DNA of 64,000 nt from JAIBCC01 sp963763855 (GCA_963763855.1 CAVXPU010000010.1:25432-89431), one strand, 5' to 3'. Shown: positions 40,436 to 49,626, numbered from the stretch's first letter. Notes: generated from the letters alone by a model not told the origin. Made by a program: numbers and translations.

Positions 40436-42364
40436 ATGAGATTTTTAGGGGAGATCAATTCACCCGCAGATTTACGTCGATTAAGGGTAGAGGATTTACA
40501 AGAAGTTGCGGATGAAGTCCGGCAATTTATTATCGAAACTTGTTCGCGGGTTGGCGGGCACACCGGAGCGTCGCTTGGTGCAGTAGAACTGGCTGTTGCG
40601 ATGCACTATGTTTTTGATACGCCAAGCGATAAATTGGTTTGGGACGTAGGGCATCAGGCTTATGCACATAAGATTTTGACCGGAAGACGCGATGAATTGC
40701 CGACCATCAAACAATATGGCGGATTATCTCCATTCTTAAGACGCGACGAATCTGAATACGATACTTTCGGTGCCGGACACGCCTCAACTTCCCTTTCCGC
40801 AGCACTTGGAATGGCGATCGCCCGGGATAAAAAGGGCGAAAATTTTAATGTTTGTGCGTTAATCGGTGATTCTTCCTTAGCCGGCGGAATGGCGATGGAA
40901 GCAATTAATCAAGCCGGACATCTGAAATCCCGTCTGATCGTGCTTTTAAACGACAACGATATGTCGATCGCTCCTGCGGTTGGAGCATTAACCCGTTATC
41001 TCAATCGTATCAAGCAAGCTCAAAGTTATCAGCACTTAAAAGAAGAAATCGGTGACACTTTGGAATCCGTTCCCGGAGTTGGGCATAGTTTGCGAAGTAT
41101 GGCAAAAACTGTGAAAGATGCGATTGCAGCTGCGGTTTTGCCCGGAGCATTGGTTAATGAACTTGGATTCAGATACATCGGATACGTTGACGGACACAAT
41201 GTTCCGATGCTCGTAAAAGCTCTCGAAGAGGCTAAGAAAGTTGACGACGGACCTGTAATTGTTCACGCTTTAACGACCAAGGGAAAAGGCTTTCCGAATC
41301 CGGAGAAAAATTATTACGCCTATCACGCAACCGGACCTTTTGATCCGAAAACCGGCTTGGCGATCAAATCGAGTAAGTCTGCAATTCCCACTTATACAGA
41401 GATTTTTGGGCGAACGATGTGCGAGATAATGGAACAGGATAAATCCGTTGTTGCTTTGACCGCCGCAATGCCTGATGGAACCGGGGTTGACAAGATTTTG
41501 GAGAAGTTTCCGGATCGAGCATTCGACGTTGGAATCGCGGAGCAACACGCCGTAACCTTTTGTGCGGGAATGGCTTGCGAGGGTTTGAAGCCGGTTGCGG
41601 CAATTTATTCGACATTTTTACAACGTGGTTTTGACCAAATTATTCATGATGTTTGCTTGCAAAATCTAAACGTAACTTTTGCGATGGATCGAGCCGGAAT
41701 TGTCGGTGCTGATGGTCCTACGCATCATGGCTTGCTTGATATTGCGTATCTTCGCGGTTATCCGAATATCGTTTTATGTTCGCCAAAAGATGAAGCCGAA
41801 ATGCGGGATATGCTTCTAACCTCGATTGAAACTGAAGGTGCAGCTGCGATTCGTTATCCGCGTGGGAATGGACATGGAGTTGACATTTCCGAAGCTCCGA
41901 AGATGCTCGAGGTTGGCAAAGCCGAACTTTTGCGGGATGGTGGCGAGATTGCGATAATTGCATACGGCTCAATGGTTTACCCGTCAATGCAAGCTGCTGA
42001 AGATTTGGCGAAAATCGGAATTGAAACGACGGTAATTAATGCTCGTTGGGTAAAACCACTCGACACCGAATTGATAATGGCACTTGCTCAATCAAAGCGT
42101 TTGATCGTTACGGTTGAAGAAGCGTATCTCGCGGGCGGATTTGGCTCGGCGGTGATGGAATGCCTCGAAGAAAATGAGATGCTTGATTCGGTTAAAGTTG
42201 TGCGAATGGGTGTTCCTGATCGCATCGTAACTCATGGCGATCCGAAATTGCTTTTAGCCAAATATGGCTTGGATTCGGACGGAATTTATAATAAAGTTAG
42301 GGAAACGATTGAAATTTTAGAGGAACGTCGTGCCGGAAAAAAACGGCTCAAAGCTTTAAGTTAA
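40436..42364 (+). CDS. dxs: 1-deoxy-D-xylulose-5-phosphate synthase
   Basis: This 642-residue thiamin-diphosphate enzyme condenses pyruvate and glyceraldehyde-3-phosphate, the first step of the MEP isoprenoid pathway. It has the N-terminal GGHTGASLGAVEL box (His42), DVGHQAYAHKILTGR and the middle transketolase domain with DRAGIVGADGPTHHG. The C-terminal domain is also present. The thiamin motif normally reads GDG; here it reads G144-D145-S146 with N174 downstream, so the Asp that binds magnesium is kept and the second Gly is replaced. Length is normal. It directly precedes the DsbA-like gene with no gap. Confidence 0.95.
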   Translation: MRFLGEINSPADLRRLRVEDLQEVADEVRQFIIETCSRVGGHTGASLGAVELAVAMHYVFDTPSDKLVWDVGHQAYAHKILTGRRDELPTIKQYGGLSPFLRRDESEYDTFGAGHASTSLSAALGMAIARDKKGENFNVCALIGDSSLAGGMAMEAINQAGHLKSRLIVLLNDNDMSIAPAVGALTRYLNRIKQAQSYQHLKEEIGDTLESVPGVGHSLRSMAKTVKDAIAAAVLPGALVNELGFRYIGYVDGHNVPMLVKALEEAKKVDDGPVIVHALTTKGKGFPNPEKNYYAYHATGPFDPKTGLAIKSSKSAIPTYTEIFGRTMCEIMEQDKSVVALTAAMPDGTGVDKILEKFPDRAFDVGIAEQHAVTFCAGMACEGLKPVAAIYSTFLQRGFDQIIHDVCLQNLNVTFAMDRAGIVGADGPTHHGLLDIAYLRGYPNIVLCSPKDEAEMRDMLLTSIETEGAAAIRYPRGNGHGVDISEAPKMLEVGKAELLRDGGEIAIIAYGSMVYPSMQAAEDLAKIGIETTVINARWVKPLDTELIMALAQSKRLIVTVEEAYLAGGFGSAVMECLEENEMLDSVKVVRMGVPDRIVTHGDPKLLLAKYGLDSDGIYNKVRETIEILEERRAGKKRLKALS

Positions 42365-43117
42365 ATGGAAAATAATAAAAAATCTGGTCTTCCGATCGCT
42401 ATTATCGGAATTGTTTTTTTGGTCGCTGTAGGTTTGGGATTTTGGTTTTACACAAATTCTAAAAGTCCGGCTGTCAGTTCAAATACGACAAGTAACGCGA
42501 ACAAAACTACTGCCGGAATTGCTCCGAATGCACCTCCGGGAGCAAGTCCTGCTTGGACAAAAGGCTCGCCAAATGCGGCAGTAACTATAGAAGAATTTGC
42601 CGATTTTCAATGTCCTACTTGTGCCACAATGCACCCAAAGGTCAATGAAATCCGTGCTGCATACGGTGATCGTGTAAAAATTATTTTCCGGCAATTTCCT
42701 TTGCAAATGCACCCATACGCCTACGATGCAGCTTGTGCGACTGAAGCCGCCGGAATGCAGGGCAAATTTTGGGAAATGCAAAATATGATCTTCTCAAATC
42801 AGCAAAGCTGGGCTAATTCAACCAATGCCCGACCGATTTTTGCGGAATATGCGAAAACTCTTGGTCTAGACGTTCAAAAATTTAGTGATGACGCGATTGG
42901 ATTGGCTGTAAAAAATCGGGTTGACGCGGATTTGCAACGCGGACGCGGCGTTAATGTTGGCTCAACTCCATCGTTTTATATCAATGGAAAACCGCTTGGA
43001 AGAGATTTAGATTCATTGCGTTCGATGGTTGATGCAGAATTGCAAAGAATTGAGGGTGCAAAGCAATCTACCGCCAATTCGAATTCAGCGACTAACACAA
43101 ATGCCACCAACAAATGA
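42365..43117 (+). CDS. Membrane-anchored DsbA-like thioredoxin-fold protein
   Basis: This 250-residue protein has one N-terminal membrane segment (about 10-29), a low-complexity linker (SNTTSNANKTT) and a DsbA-type thioredoxin fold (about 65-235). The active-site motif is C83-P-T-C86 in FADFQCPTCATMH, and the cis-Pro loop is GSTPSFYING. It should oxidise or isomerise cysteines outside the inner membrane. It starts one base after dxs and overlaps the VKOR-like gene by four bases. The VKOR enzyme is its natural electron acceptor. Confidence 0.88.
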   Translation: MENNKKSGLPIAIIGIVFLVAVGLGFWFYTNSKSPAVSSNTTSNANKTTAGIAPNAPPGASPAWTKGSPNAAVTIEEFADFQCPTCATMHPKVNEIRAAYGDRVKIIFRQFPLQMHPYAYDAACATEAAGMQGKFWEMQNMIFSNQQSWANSTNARPIFAEYAKTLGLDVQKFSDDAIGLAVKNRVDADLQRGRGVNVGSTPSFYINGKPLGRDLDSLRSMVDAELQRIEGAKQSTANSNSATNTNATNK

Positions 43118-43560
43118 GCTATTCTGAATCAACAAATAATAATAACGCAGTCGCCAAACTCCCACTTTTGGCGGCTGTAGTTGCACTTGTCGGATTATTT
43201 GACGCGGTTTATTTAACGATTCATCACTTTACCGCGGAAATAGTTCCATGCGGCGAAGGCTTTGATTGCGGAGCTGTTTTATCGAGTCAGTACGCTGAAA
43301 TCGCGGGAATTCCAGTAGCGGCTTTTGGATTGTTTGCTTATTTTGTGGCTTTTAGCTTGGCGATATTGGCGGCATTCGGCTACCGCACACTTTGGACTTT
43401 CTTTACGATTCAAGTAACGCTAATGGTTCTCGCATCAAGTTATTTCGTTTATTTACAAGCGTTTGTGATAAAGGCTTTTTGCCTATATTGTCTGCTTTCT
43501 GCTGGAGTTTGCTTGACGCTTTTTGTGATTGCAATGATTTCAAGATTCGGCAAAAAGTAA
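43114..43560 (+). CDS. VKOR-family disulfide-forming membrane protein
   Basis: This 148-residue protein has four to five membrane helices with the VKOR landmarks: the loop cysteines in VPCGEGFDCGAVLSS, then the active-site FCLYC motif near the last helices. Bacterial VKOR replaces DsbB, taking electrons from DsbA-like proteins and giving them to quinone. Here the two proteins are separate genes in tandem (ATGA overlap), while in some bacteria they are fused. The TAA stop is supplied by the arm of a hairpin element. Confidence 0.88.
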   Translation: MSYSESTNNNNAVAKLPLLAAVVALVGLFDAVYLTIHHFTAEIVPCGEGFDCGAVLSSQYAEIAGIPVAAFGLFAYFVAFSLAILAAFGYRTLWTFFTIQVTLMVLASSYFVYLQAFVIKAFCLYCLLSAGVCLTLFVIAMISRFGKK

Positions 43561-43662
43561 CGCAGGCATCTTGCCTGCAACAATAATTTTATTTCGCCTA
43601 ATTTAATTACAAACTGCGAACCTATTTCGTTAAAACAGATGCAGGCAAGATGCCTGCGTTAC
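43557..43662. repeat. Inverted-repeat hairpin element (ATCTT loop), copy 2
   Basis: Perfect 22-base arms at 43557-43578 and 43641-43662, each a hairpin GCAGGC-ATCTT-GCCTGC with GTAAC outside. The left arm contains the VKOR stop codon and the right arm touches the deoC stop, so the element fills the gap between two convergent genes. Confidence 0.9.
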
Positions 43663-44513
43663 TAATAATTACCTGCGACAATCGTTGACTTAATTCCGCT
43701 GGCTTCTTGTGCGATCTTCACGCCAACTGAAGCTCCGATTCTGGTTGCTCCCGCTTCAAACATCGCTCTTGCATCATCAATTCCCTTTACACCACCGGAA
43801 GCTTTAACGCCCAACGAACTGCCAACGGTGCGACGCATCAAAGCAACATCTTCAACCGTTGCACCACCTTTGGCAAAACCTGTGGAAGTTTTAACGAAAT
43901 CTGCTCCCGCATTTTTTGACGCAACGCACGCACGCACCTTTTCGTCATCAGTCAAAAGAGCCGTTTCGATAATAACTTTGAGCAAAACTCCATTCTCATG
44001 TGCGGCATCGGCAACTGCTCTGATATCATCTTCAACCGTGCAATCATCGCCTGATTTCAAGGCACCGACATTGATAACCATATCAACCTCAGTCGCACCA
44101 TTAAATATAGCCCGGCGAGCTTCGTAAGCCTTTACATCACCAAGAGTTGCACCAAGCGGAAAGCCAATCACAGTGCAAACCGGAACGCCTGAGCCTCGCA
44201 AGAATTCAGAAGCCTTTTTTACCCAAACAGGATTAACACAAACGGATGCAAAGCCAAATTGTGCTGCTTCTTCACAAAGCTTTTTGATGTCGGCTTCCGA
44301 TGCTTCAGGTTTAAGGAGTGTGTGATCAATCAGGCTCGCCCAATCTTTTGCAGTTGCAGTTTCGCCCAAAACCGTCCCGATCCGAGCCGCTCCCGCGTCC
44401 ACCATTCTCTGCACATCAGCACTGCAAAACGTTGGACAATAATTCGTGTCCAGCTTCGATAAAACTAAATCCGTGATTTGCTCGACTAATTGTTCGTAAT
44501 TTCCCTTGGTCAT
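43662..44513 (-). CDS. deoC: Deoxyribose-phosphate aldolase with N-terminal extension
   Basis: This 283-residue class I aldolase has a DERA core starting near residue 58 (WASLIDHTLLKPEAS) and the Schiff-base lysine in ADFVKTSTGF. The family cleaves 2-deoxyribose-5-phosphate to acetaldehyde and glyceraldehyde-3-phosphate. About 57 residues precede the core: an amphipathic helix (NYEQLVEQITDLVLSKL) and a Cys-containing linker. DERA enzymes of about 220-260 residues lack this. Such helices are known as encapsulation peptides in microcompartment cargo. The neighbour on the same strand, rpiB, also has one, 14 bases away. Confidence 0.9.
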   Translation of the reverse strand: MTKGNYEQLVEQITDLVLSKLDTNYCPTFCSADVQRMVDAGAARIGTVLGETATAKDWASLIDHTLLKPEASEADIKKLCEEAAQFGFASVCVNPVWVKKASEFLRGSGVPVCTVIGFPLGATLGDVKAYEARRAIFNGATEVDMVINVGALKSGDDCTVEDDIRAVADAAHENGVLLKVIIETALLTDDEKVRACVASKNAGADFVKTSTGFAKGGATVEDVALMRRTVGSSLGVKASGGVKGIDDARAMFEAGATRIGASVGVKIAQEASGIKSTIVAGNY

Positions 44514-44527
44514 AAATGCTTATGTTA

Positions 44528-45304
44528 TCACTTTTTATATTGCATTTCGATGGCATTGATCTTCGCGACACGTTTTTGATGTCGCTCTTCCGTCAATTCG
44601 GTTCCTAGCCACGCGGTGACAATTTCCTTAACTTCTGCGATGCTATTTTGTCCACTTCCGAGCGTTAAAACATTTGCTCCGTTGTGTTCGCGTGAATTTT
44701 TGGCTAACGCAACTGAATAGCACGCAGCCGCACGAACATTTGGTACTTTATTTGCCGTCATCGCACTACCGATTCCGGCTCCGTCGATAATAATTCCAAC
44801 TTCACAATTTCGATTTGCAACGGCAACCGCAACCGCGTGTGCGTAATCAGGATAATCAACAGCTTCTTTTGAATTTGTTCCGTAATCACGGACGTTTAAG
44901 CCAAGTTGATTGAGGAATATTTTCAATTCTTCTTTCATTTCAAAGCCGCCGTGATCGCACCCAATCGCGATGCTTCGCACTTTGATTGAGCTTCCATGTG
45001 AAGTTTTGCGGATTAATTCGATGCCTTTTTCGTTGATAATATCAGTTGCAAGAGGTGTGAATTTGGCATTTTCGGCTACGCGAACTTTCGCACCAAAATC
45101 AAGTCCGCGTAGGTCATCTTCTGTAATCAAATTCTTCGAAGATTCGTCGCGGTCAAATAGCTTGCCGACCTCGTCTTTTAGTGAATTTACTACAAAACGG
45201 GTCGGGAAATTTTTGGGCTCTTCGGCTTCAGGCTGAGCGTTTGCCAAAACTTGTTTGACTAATTCACGTACGCGGTCGCGAGCTTCTTTTTGTTCGTCAT
45301 TCAT
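44528..45304 (-). CDS. rpiB: RpiB/LacA/LacB-family isomerase with long N-terminal extension
   Basis: This 258-residue protein has its RpiB core at about residues 110-258 (IAIGCDHGGFEMKEELK, then GTNSKEAVDYPDYAH and HNGANVLTLGSG). Classical RpiB has a catalytic Cys in the GxxxCGTGIG loop. Here it reads IIIDGAGIGSAMTANK, with Asp in place of Cys, so the chemistry may differ. The N-terminus is a helix (QKEARDRVRELVKQVLANA) followed by a linker and a segment (LITEDDLRG, then FTPLATDIINEKGIELI) that I recall in microcompartment-linked proteins. It precedes deoC. It is probably a sugar-phosphate isomerase in the same pathway. Confidence 0.82.
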   Translation of the reverse strand: MNDEQKEARDRVRELVKQVLANAQPEAEEPKNFPTRFVVNSLKDEVGKLFDRDESSKNLITEDDLRGLDFGAKVRVAENAKFTPLATDIINEKGIELIRKTSHGSSIKVRSIAIGCDHGGFEMKEELKIFLNQLGLNVRDYGTNSKEAVDYPDYAHAVAVAVANRNCEVGIIIDGAGIGSAMTANKVPNVRAAACYSVALAKNSREHNGANVLTLGSGQNSIAEVKEIVTAWLGTELTEERHQKRVAKINAIEMQYKK

Positions 45305-45337
45305 AAAGCAATTTTCGCTTTAAGAATACACGTTTAG

Positions 45338-45913
45338 TTAATAATCACAAAGTTGGATATACCAGCAATCATCGGTCAAAATTCGCCATTCCGGAGGTTG
45401 AAAGATAAAGCCCTTACCAATCCAAGTCCCTCCCGTTGCTGGATTTATGGTGCCATCAAAAAACGAACTAAAGTTCTTCGGACCCGAATTTCCATCAACT
45501 GATCGAATTTCGTATTTACCGTTTCCAGCGTTGCGAACATCCGAAATAAATCCGATATGATTGTTTGGCTTCGGGCGATTATACATATCGCCGGGCTTCG
45601 GCACATACTGCTTTTTCCCGACGGAATACGACTTATAAGCACCGCCATTTACATCCATAAAGCGTCCTATTGAACCCATACTCCCGAGCGTTCCCGCAGT
45701 TCCTATTTTGGGCAGAGGATTCATGCCACCGCGAACCAAACACCAATGGACAAAATAGCTGCACCAGCTAATTTGGAGTGCCTCTTTTTTCTTATACGGT
45801 AGCCCGGTAGAAACCTGAAAATACTCAAGTATCCTGGCTTCATGTTGTCGCCAATGAACAGGTTTTTGTAATTCTTGATAAGCGGTGTATAAAACTGTGT
45901 CGCGATAACTCAT
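45338..45913 (-). CDS. CHAP/NlpC-P60-like putative amidase or endopeptidase
   Basis: This 191-residue protein has no clear signal peptide. The residues expected of a papain-like amidase are visible: Cys in SWCSYFVHWCLVRGG and His in NHIGFISDV, with a turn KPGDMY between them, as in CHAP domains. Such enzymes cut peptidoglycan cross-links or amides. The C-terminal end is Trp/Cys-rich. The substrate is unknown. It is separated from rpiB by 33 bases. Without a signal peptide it might act in the cytoplasm, or leave through a secretion system. Confidence 0.62.
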   Translation of the reverse strand: MSYRDTVLYTAYQELQKPVHWRQHEARILEYFQVSTGLPYKKKEALQISWCSYFVHWCLVRGGMNPLPKIGTAGTLGSMGSIGRFMDVNGGAYKSYSVGKKQYVPKPGDMYNRPKPNNHIGFISDVRNAGNGKYEIRSVDGNSGPKNFSSFFDGTINPATGGTWIGKGFIFQPPEWRILTDDCWYIQLCDY

Positions 45914-46109
45914 CTTAAATAATTCTCCTTAATTCTTTTAATCTCATGAAAAACAAGTTTAAGTTGTTTTTCCTAGACGAAGCTTTTTGATTCGATTTTG
46001 CGAAAACGATAAGTAACTTAAGTGAAGATTCGTCGAATTTTTTCGCAATGTTGAAAAGTAACGTTTGACCTTTCGCATTTGCTCAAATACTATCGATTTC
46101 ATAAAAAAT

Positions 46110-46661
46110 ATGACTACAGAATTTACCAATCCAAACTTAGAAGTAATGTTTTCGGCGGACGATATTTCAGCTCGCATCAAAGAATTAGGCAAACAAATTA
46201 CGGCTGATTATACCGGCAAAGACCTTGTATTAATTGGTGTTTTGAAGGGTTCAGTAATTTTTCTGGCGGATTTGATGCGTGAAATTGACCTCAAACTGAC
46301 CATTGATTTCATGGCGGTTTCAAGCTATAAAGACGGCACGGTTTCGACGGGCGACATTGAAATTCTGAAAGATTTGACCAATCCGATTCGTGATAAAGAC
46401 GTAATTATTGTTGAAGATATTGTCGATACAGGTTTAACTCTTTTTCGTTTGACCGAAATTTTAAGCTCACGCGGGGCAAATTCTCTAAAAATCGCAACGC
46501 TTCTCGATAAACCCGAACCTCGTATCAAAAAAGACTTAAAGGTTGATTACACAGGCTTTGTGATTCCTAATAAATTTGTGGTGGGTTACGGATTGGATGC
46601 CGCAAATCGCTATCGAAACTTGCCGTTTATAGGAATTGTTTTGAATCCCGCAGAAGCGTAA
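46110..46661 (+). CDS. hpt: Hypoxanthine phosphoribosyltransferase
   Basis: This 183-residue type I phosphoribosyltransferase has the PRPP-binding motif VIIVEDIVDTGLTL near residues 102-115, the LIGVLKGSVIFLADLMR flap and FVVGYGLDAANRYRNLP. It joins hypoxanthine or guanine to PRPP in purine salvage. The frame is open to 46065, but ATG 46110 gives the usual length. The ORF ends at 46661 with TAA that belongs to a hairpin element's arm. Confidence 0.92.
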   Translation: MTTEFTNPNLEVMFSADDISARIKELGKQITADYTGKDLVLIGVLKGSVIFLADLMREIDLKLTIDFMAVSSYKDGTVSTGDIEILKDLTNPIRDKDVIIVEDIVDTGLTLFRLTEILSSRGANSLKIATLLDKPEPRIKKDLKVDYTGFVIPNKFVVGYGLDAANRYRNLPFIGIVLNPAEA

Positions 46662-46744
46662 CGCAGGCATCTTGCCTGCTCTGGTTGCCATGGTAAACAC
46701 ATCTTATTGTCATCGACAAAAAGCAGGCAAGATGCCTGCGTTAC
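46658..46744. repeat. Inverted-repeat hairpin element (ATCTT loop), copy 3
   Basis: Perfect 23-base arms at 46658-46680 and 46722-46744 with the same GCAGGC-ATCTT-GCCTGC hairpin as copy 2. The left arm supplies the hpt stop and the right arm supplies the cysteine desulfurase stop on the other strand. Confidence 0.9.
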
Positions 46745-47880
46745 AGAGCAAAGCCTTCCAATTCCCCGATAATTTTTGGGAGATTTACCAAAACGAAATC
46801 TATTTCATCTTCAGTATTATAACGTCCGAGCGAAAAACGGATTGTTCCCATCGCGTCTGTGTATGGAACGTTCAAAGCACGCAAAACATTAGATGAAACG
46901 TGATTTTCCGCATTACACGCCGAACCAGTAGAAACACAAATTCCCAAATCATTCAATTTCGCCAAAATAATTTCACCATTCAAATTTGGAAATGCAATAC
47001 TTGAGGTATTCGGCAACCGTTTGTTGCGATCTGCTGTTCCGTTAAGCTTCGCTTTTGGAATAGTTTGCAGTATTCCATCTTCCAGTTTGTCGCGTAATGA
47101 TCTAACTTTTGGCTCGATATTTTTAGCTAATCTTGCCGCCGCTCCAATTCCCGCGATTTGATGAACCGCTTCGGTGCCTGCACGTCTTCCCGATTCTTGT
47201 CCGCCGCCGATAAACATTGATGGAAGTTCTACGCCTTCTTTGACGAAAAGTCCGCCGATACCTTTTGGTGCGTGAAACTTATGTCCGGAAAACGACAAGA
47301 AATCTATCTCGGTTTTATTTACATCAATCGGTATTTTCCCGACCGCATTTACGGCGTCAACGTGGAATTTCGCATTTGAATTTGCTTTGACAATTTCTGC
47401 TATCTCATTGACAGGAAACAAAATACCGGTTTCATTATTAGCAAGCATTATCGAAACGATTGCAGTATCTTCCCGCAAAGAATTCTTCAATTCGGCTAAA
47501 TCAAGAAAGCCGTTTTCATCGATTTCAAGCCAAGTAATTTCGTAGCCTTTGATTGTCAGTTTTTCACAAAGTTTGCGGATAGCCTGGTGTTCGACTGAAG
47601 TTGTAATGATGTGTTTTTTGTTCGGATTTGCTTCCAGAGTTCCCAAAATCGCCCAATTGTCGCTTTCAGTTCCACCGGACGTAAAAATAATTTCGTTTGC
47701 GGAATTTGCACCGATCAAATCTGCTACATGTTCACGGGATTTTTCGATAATTTCACGGGTTTCGCGTCCAAAATTATATGCGGAAGAAGGATTGCCGTAT
47801 GAACTGGTCAGAAAAGGCTGCATCGCCGCAAAAACTTCGGGTGCGATCTGTGTCGTGGCGTTGTTATCTAGATAAATCAT
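46741..47880 (-). CDS. Cysteine desulfurase (NifS/IscS type)
   Basis: This 379-residue PLP enzyme takes sulfur from cysteine for Fe-S clusters and thiolated tRNA. It has the N-terminal IYLDNNATTQIAPEV, the PLP-lysine in SFSGHKFHAPKGIGG and the reactive Cys in STGSACNAENH. The frame extends another 78 codons upstream, but that sequence is not conserved and ATG 47880 matches the family start. No iscU or mnmA is adjacent. The stop lies within a hairpin element. Confidence 0.92.
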   Translation of the reverse strand: MIYLDNNATTQIAPEVFAAMQPFLTSSYGNPSSAYNFGRETREIIEKSREHVADLIGANSANEIIFTSGGTESDNWAILGTLEANPNKKHIITTSVEHQAIRKLCEKLTIKGYEITWLEIDENGFLDLAELKNSLREDTAIVSIMLANNETGILFPVNEIAEIVKANSNAKFHVDAVNAVGKIPIDVNKTEIDFLSFSGHKFHAPKGIGGLFVKEGVELPSMFIGGGQESGRRAGTEAVHQIAGIGAAARLAKNIEPKVRSLRDKLEDGILQTIPKAKLNGTADRNKRLPNTSSIAFPNLNGEIILAKLNDLGICVSTGSACNAENHVSSNVLRALNVPYTDAMGTIRFSLGRYNTEDEIDFVLVNLPKIIGELEGFAL

Positions 47881-47961
47881 AATTTTTGTTATTGATAATA
47901 ATCGGTTCTTAAATGATAATGTCAAACAAATAAATGCAAATTTCTCACGGTTCATTTTAGT

Positions 47962-49626
47962 ATGATTGAAGTAAATATTAAAATTACAGAAGTTTCGGGC
48001 AAGACTTGGGAATTGGTTTTGCTGCCGAATACGGTCTATAAAATCGGCAGGGCAAAAGATAACGATATTATCTTGAACGATCAGCGGGTTTCGCGTCATC
48101 ACGCACATATTCAAACGGACGACAAAAATTTTACATTAGTTGACGGATATTACGCGGGCGGACAGCTCATGCGAAGCGTCAATAAAGTTTTTGTTAATGG
48201 TCAAAGCTACTTCGAAAAACCTCTCGAAAATTACGACAAAATCACCATTGGCGGCAGCGTTTTAGAATTTAGCAGAAATGAACCTGCTGTAATCAGTGAA
48301 AAATCTGATGAAAAGGTGAATTTCGACGATCAGCCGCTTGGTCAAACCCAAATGCTGATCTCGGCAAGCGAAATTATAGGAAAACATTCAAATATTTCAA
48401 TAGAATCCAACTTCGCAACGCCCGAGGAAATCAAGGAATTACGACGTAAAGCACAGATTCTAGAACTACTTTACGAAATGAGCAAAACTCTTGGCACGGT
48501 CTTTGACTTGAAGGAAATATTCGTTAAAGCAACGGATCTGATTTTTCGGGGAACTCCGGCGGACAGAGTGGTTGCTTTAATTGCCGATGAAACAATTGAC
48601 GGCAAGATTTTGGACTATAGTTTGCAGCCAATCGCCGTTAAAGCAAGAGATTCGCACATGGAATCTTTAACCGAGAAACTAACGATTTCGCGAACGATTA
48701 CGCAAAAAGTAATGCGTGAAAAAGTCGCACTATTGTCGCAAGATGCCAGAAGCGATGCACAATTTTCGGGTTCGGAATCGATTGTTTTACAAGGAGTTCG
48801 CTCGACGATTTGTGCTCCGTTGATAACTGAATCAAATGTTCACGGGGTGGTTTATGCCGATCGGCTTGATCCATTTGCCACATTTAGTCAGGAAGATCTG
48901 GAATTAATTAGTGCGGTGGCAGCACAAACTGCGGTGACGGTGGAAATGGTTAAGGCTCATACGAGGCTCGCACGAGAAGAAGTTGCGAGGGCAAATTACA
49001 GTCGTTTCATGCCCGAATATGTCGTAAAACAGTTGCTTGAAAATCCCGATTCGTTTAGACTTGGCGGAATAAATCAAGTGATTACGGTACTTTTCGCCGA
49101 TATTCGTGGTTTCACATCAATCTCGGAACACGAAAATCCTGAGAAAGTTGTCAGGCTTTTAAATCGTTATTTTACGGCAATGTCTGAAATAATCTTTGAA
49201 TTTGGCGGCACACTGGATAAATATATCGGAGACGGATTGATGGCGATTTTCGGAGCACCGACGGCTACTCCGGATGATTCGAAAAATGCTTTGCAGAGTG
49301 CCGTGGCAATGCAGAAAAGGATATTAATTTTGAACCGGGAACTCAGAGAAGAAGGCTTTCCGGAATTAAATGTCGGTATCGGATTGCACACAGGCGAAGC
49401 AACAATAGGCTATATTGGTTCGGAAAAACGTTCCGAATATACAGCAATCGGAGACACGGTAAATCTTGCAGCAAGGCTTGAATCAAATGCTCTTTCTGGA
49501 CAAATTTTGATTAGTGAAGCAACTGCAAAATTATGCGAAAATCTATATCCGATGGTCGAACGCGAGCCTTTGATCGTAAAAAATCGCTTGCAACCCGTAT
49601 CGCCCTTTGAGGTAAAATGGATTTAG
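47962..49626 (+). CDS. FHA-GAF-class III adenylate/guanylate cyclase
   Basis: This 554-residue soluble protein has an FHA domain (about 20-95, KIGRAKDNDIILNDQRVSRHH), a GAF domain (about 170-335) and a class III cyclase domain (about 365-550). The cyclase has the metal-binding FADIRGFTSIS and DKYIGDGLMAIFG. FHA domains bind phosphothreonine, so a Ser/Thr kinase may control cAMP synthesis, and GAF may sense a small ligand. It is divergent from the cysteine desulfurase gene across 81 bases. No kinase gene is next to it. Confidence 0.9.
   Translation: MIEVNIKITEVSGKTWELVLLPNTVYKIGRAKDNDIILNDQRVSRHHAHIQTDDKNFTLVDGYYAGGQLMRSVNKVFVNGQSYFEKPLENYDKITIGGSVLEFSRNEPAVISEKSDEKVNFDDQPLGQTQMLISASEIIGKHSNISIESNFATPEEIKELRRKAQILELLYEMSKTLGTVFDLKEIFVKATDLIFRGTPADRVVALIADETIDGKILDYSLQPIAVKARDSHMESLTEKLTISRTITQKVMREKVALLSQDARSDAQFSGSESIVLQGVRSTICAPLITESNVHGVVYADRLDPFATFSQEDLELISAVAAQTAVTVEMVKAHTRLAREEVARANYSRFMPEYVVKQLLENPDSFRLGGINQVITVLFADIRGFTSISEHENPEKVVRLLNRYFTAMSEIIFEFGGTLDKYIGDGLMAIFGAPTATPDDSKNALQSAVAMQKRILILNRELREEGFPELNVGIGLHTGEATIGYIGSEKRSEYTAIGDTVNLAARLESNALSGQILISEATAKLCENLYPMVEREPLIVKNRLQPVSPFEVKWI

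Noticed and set aside
43662..45304. A full bacterial microcompartment locus
   Set aside because: No BMC shell gene or aldehyde dehydrogenase is present in the window; only the two cargo-like enzymes have suggestive N-termini.
46741..48114. Longer start for the cysteine desulfurase at 48114
   Set aside because: The extra 78 residues are unlike the family, and overlap the cyclase gene start on the other strand. ATG 47880 gives the canonical N-terminus.
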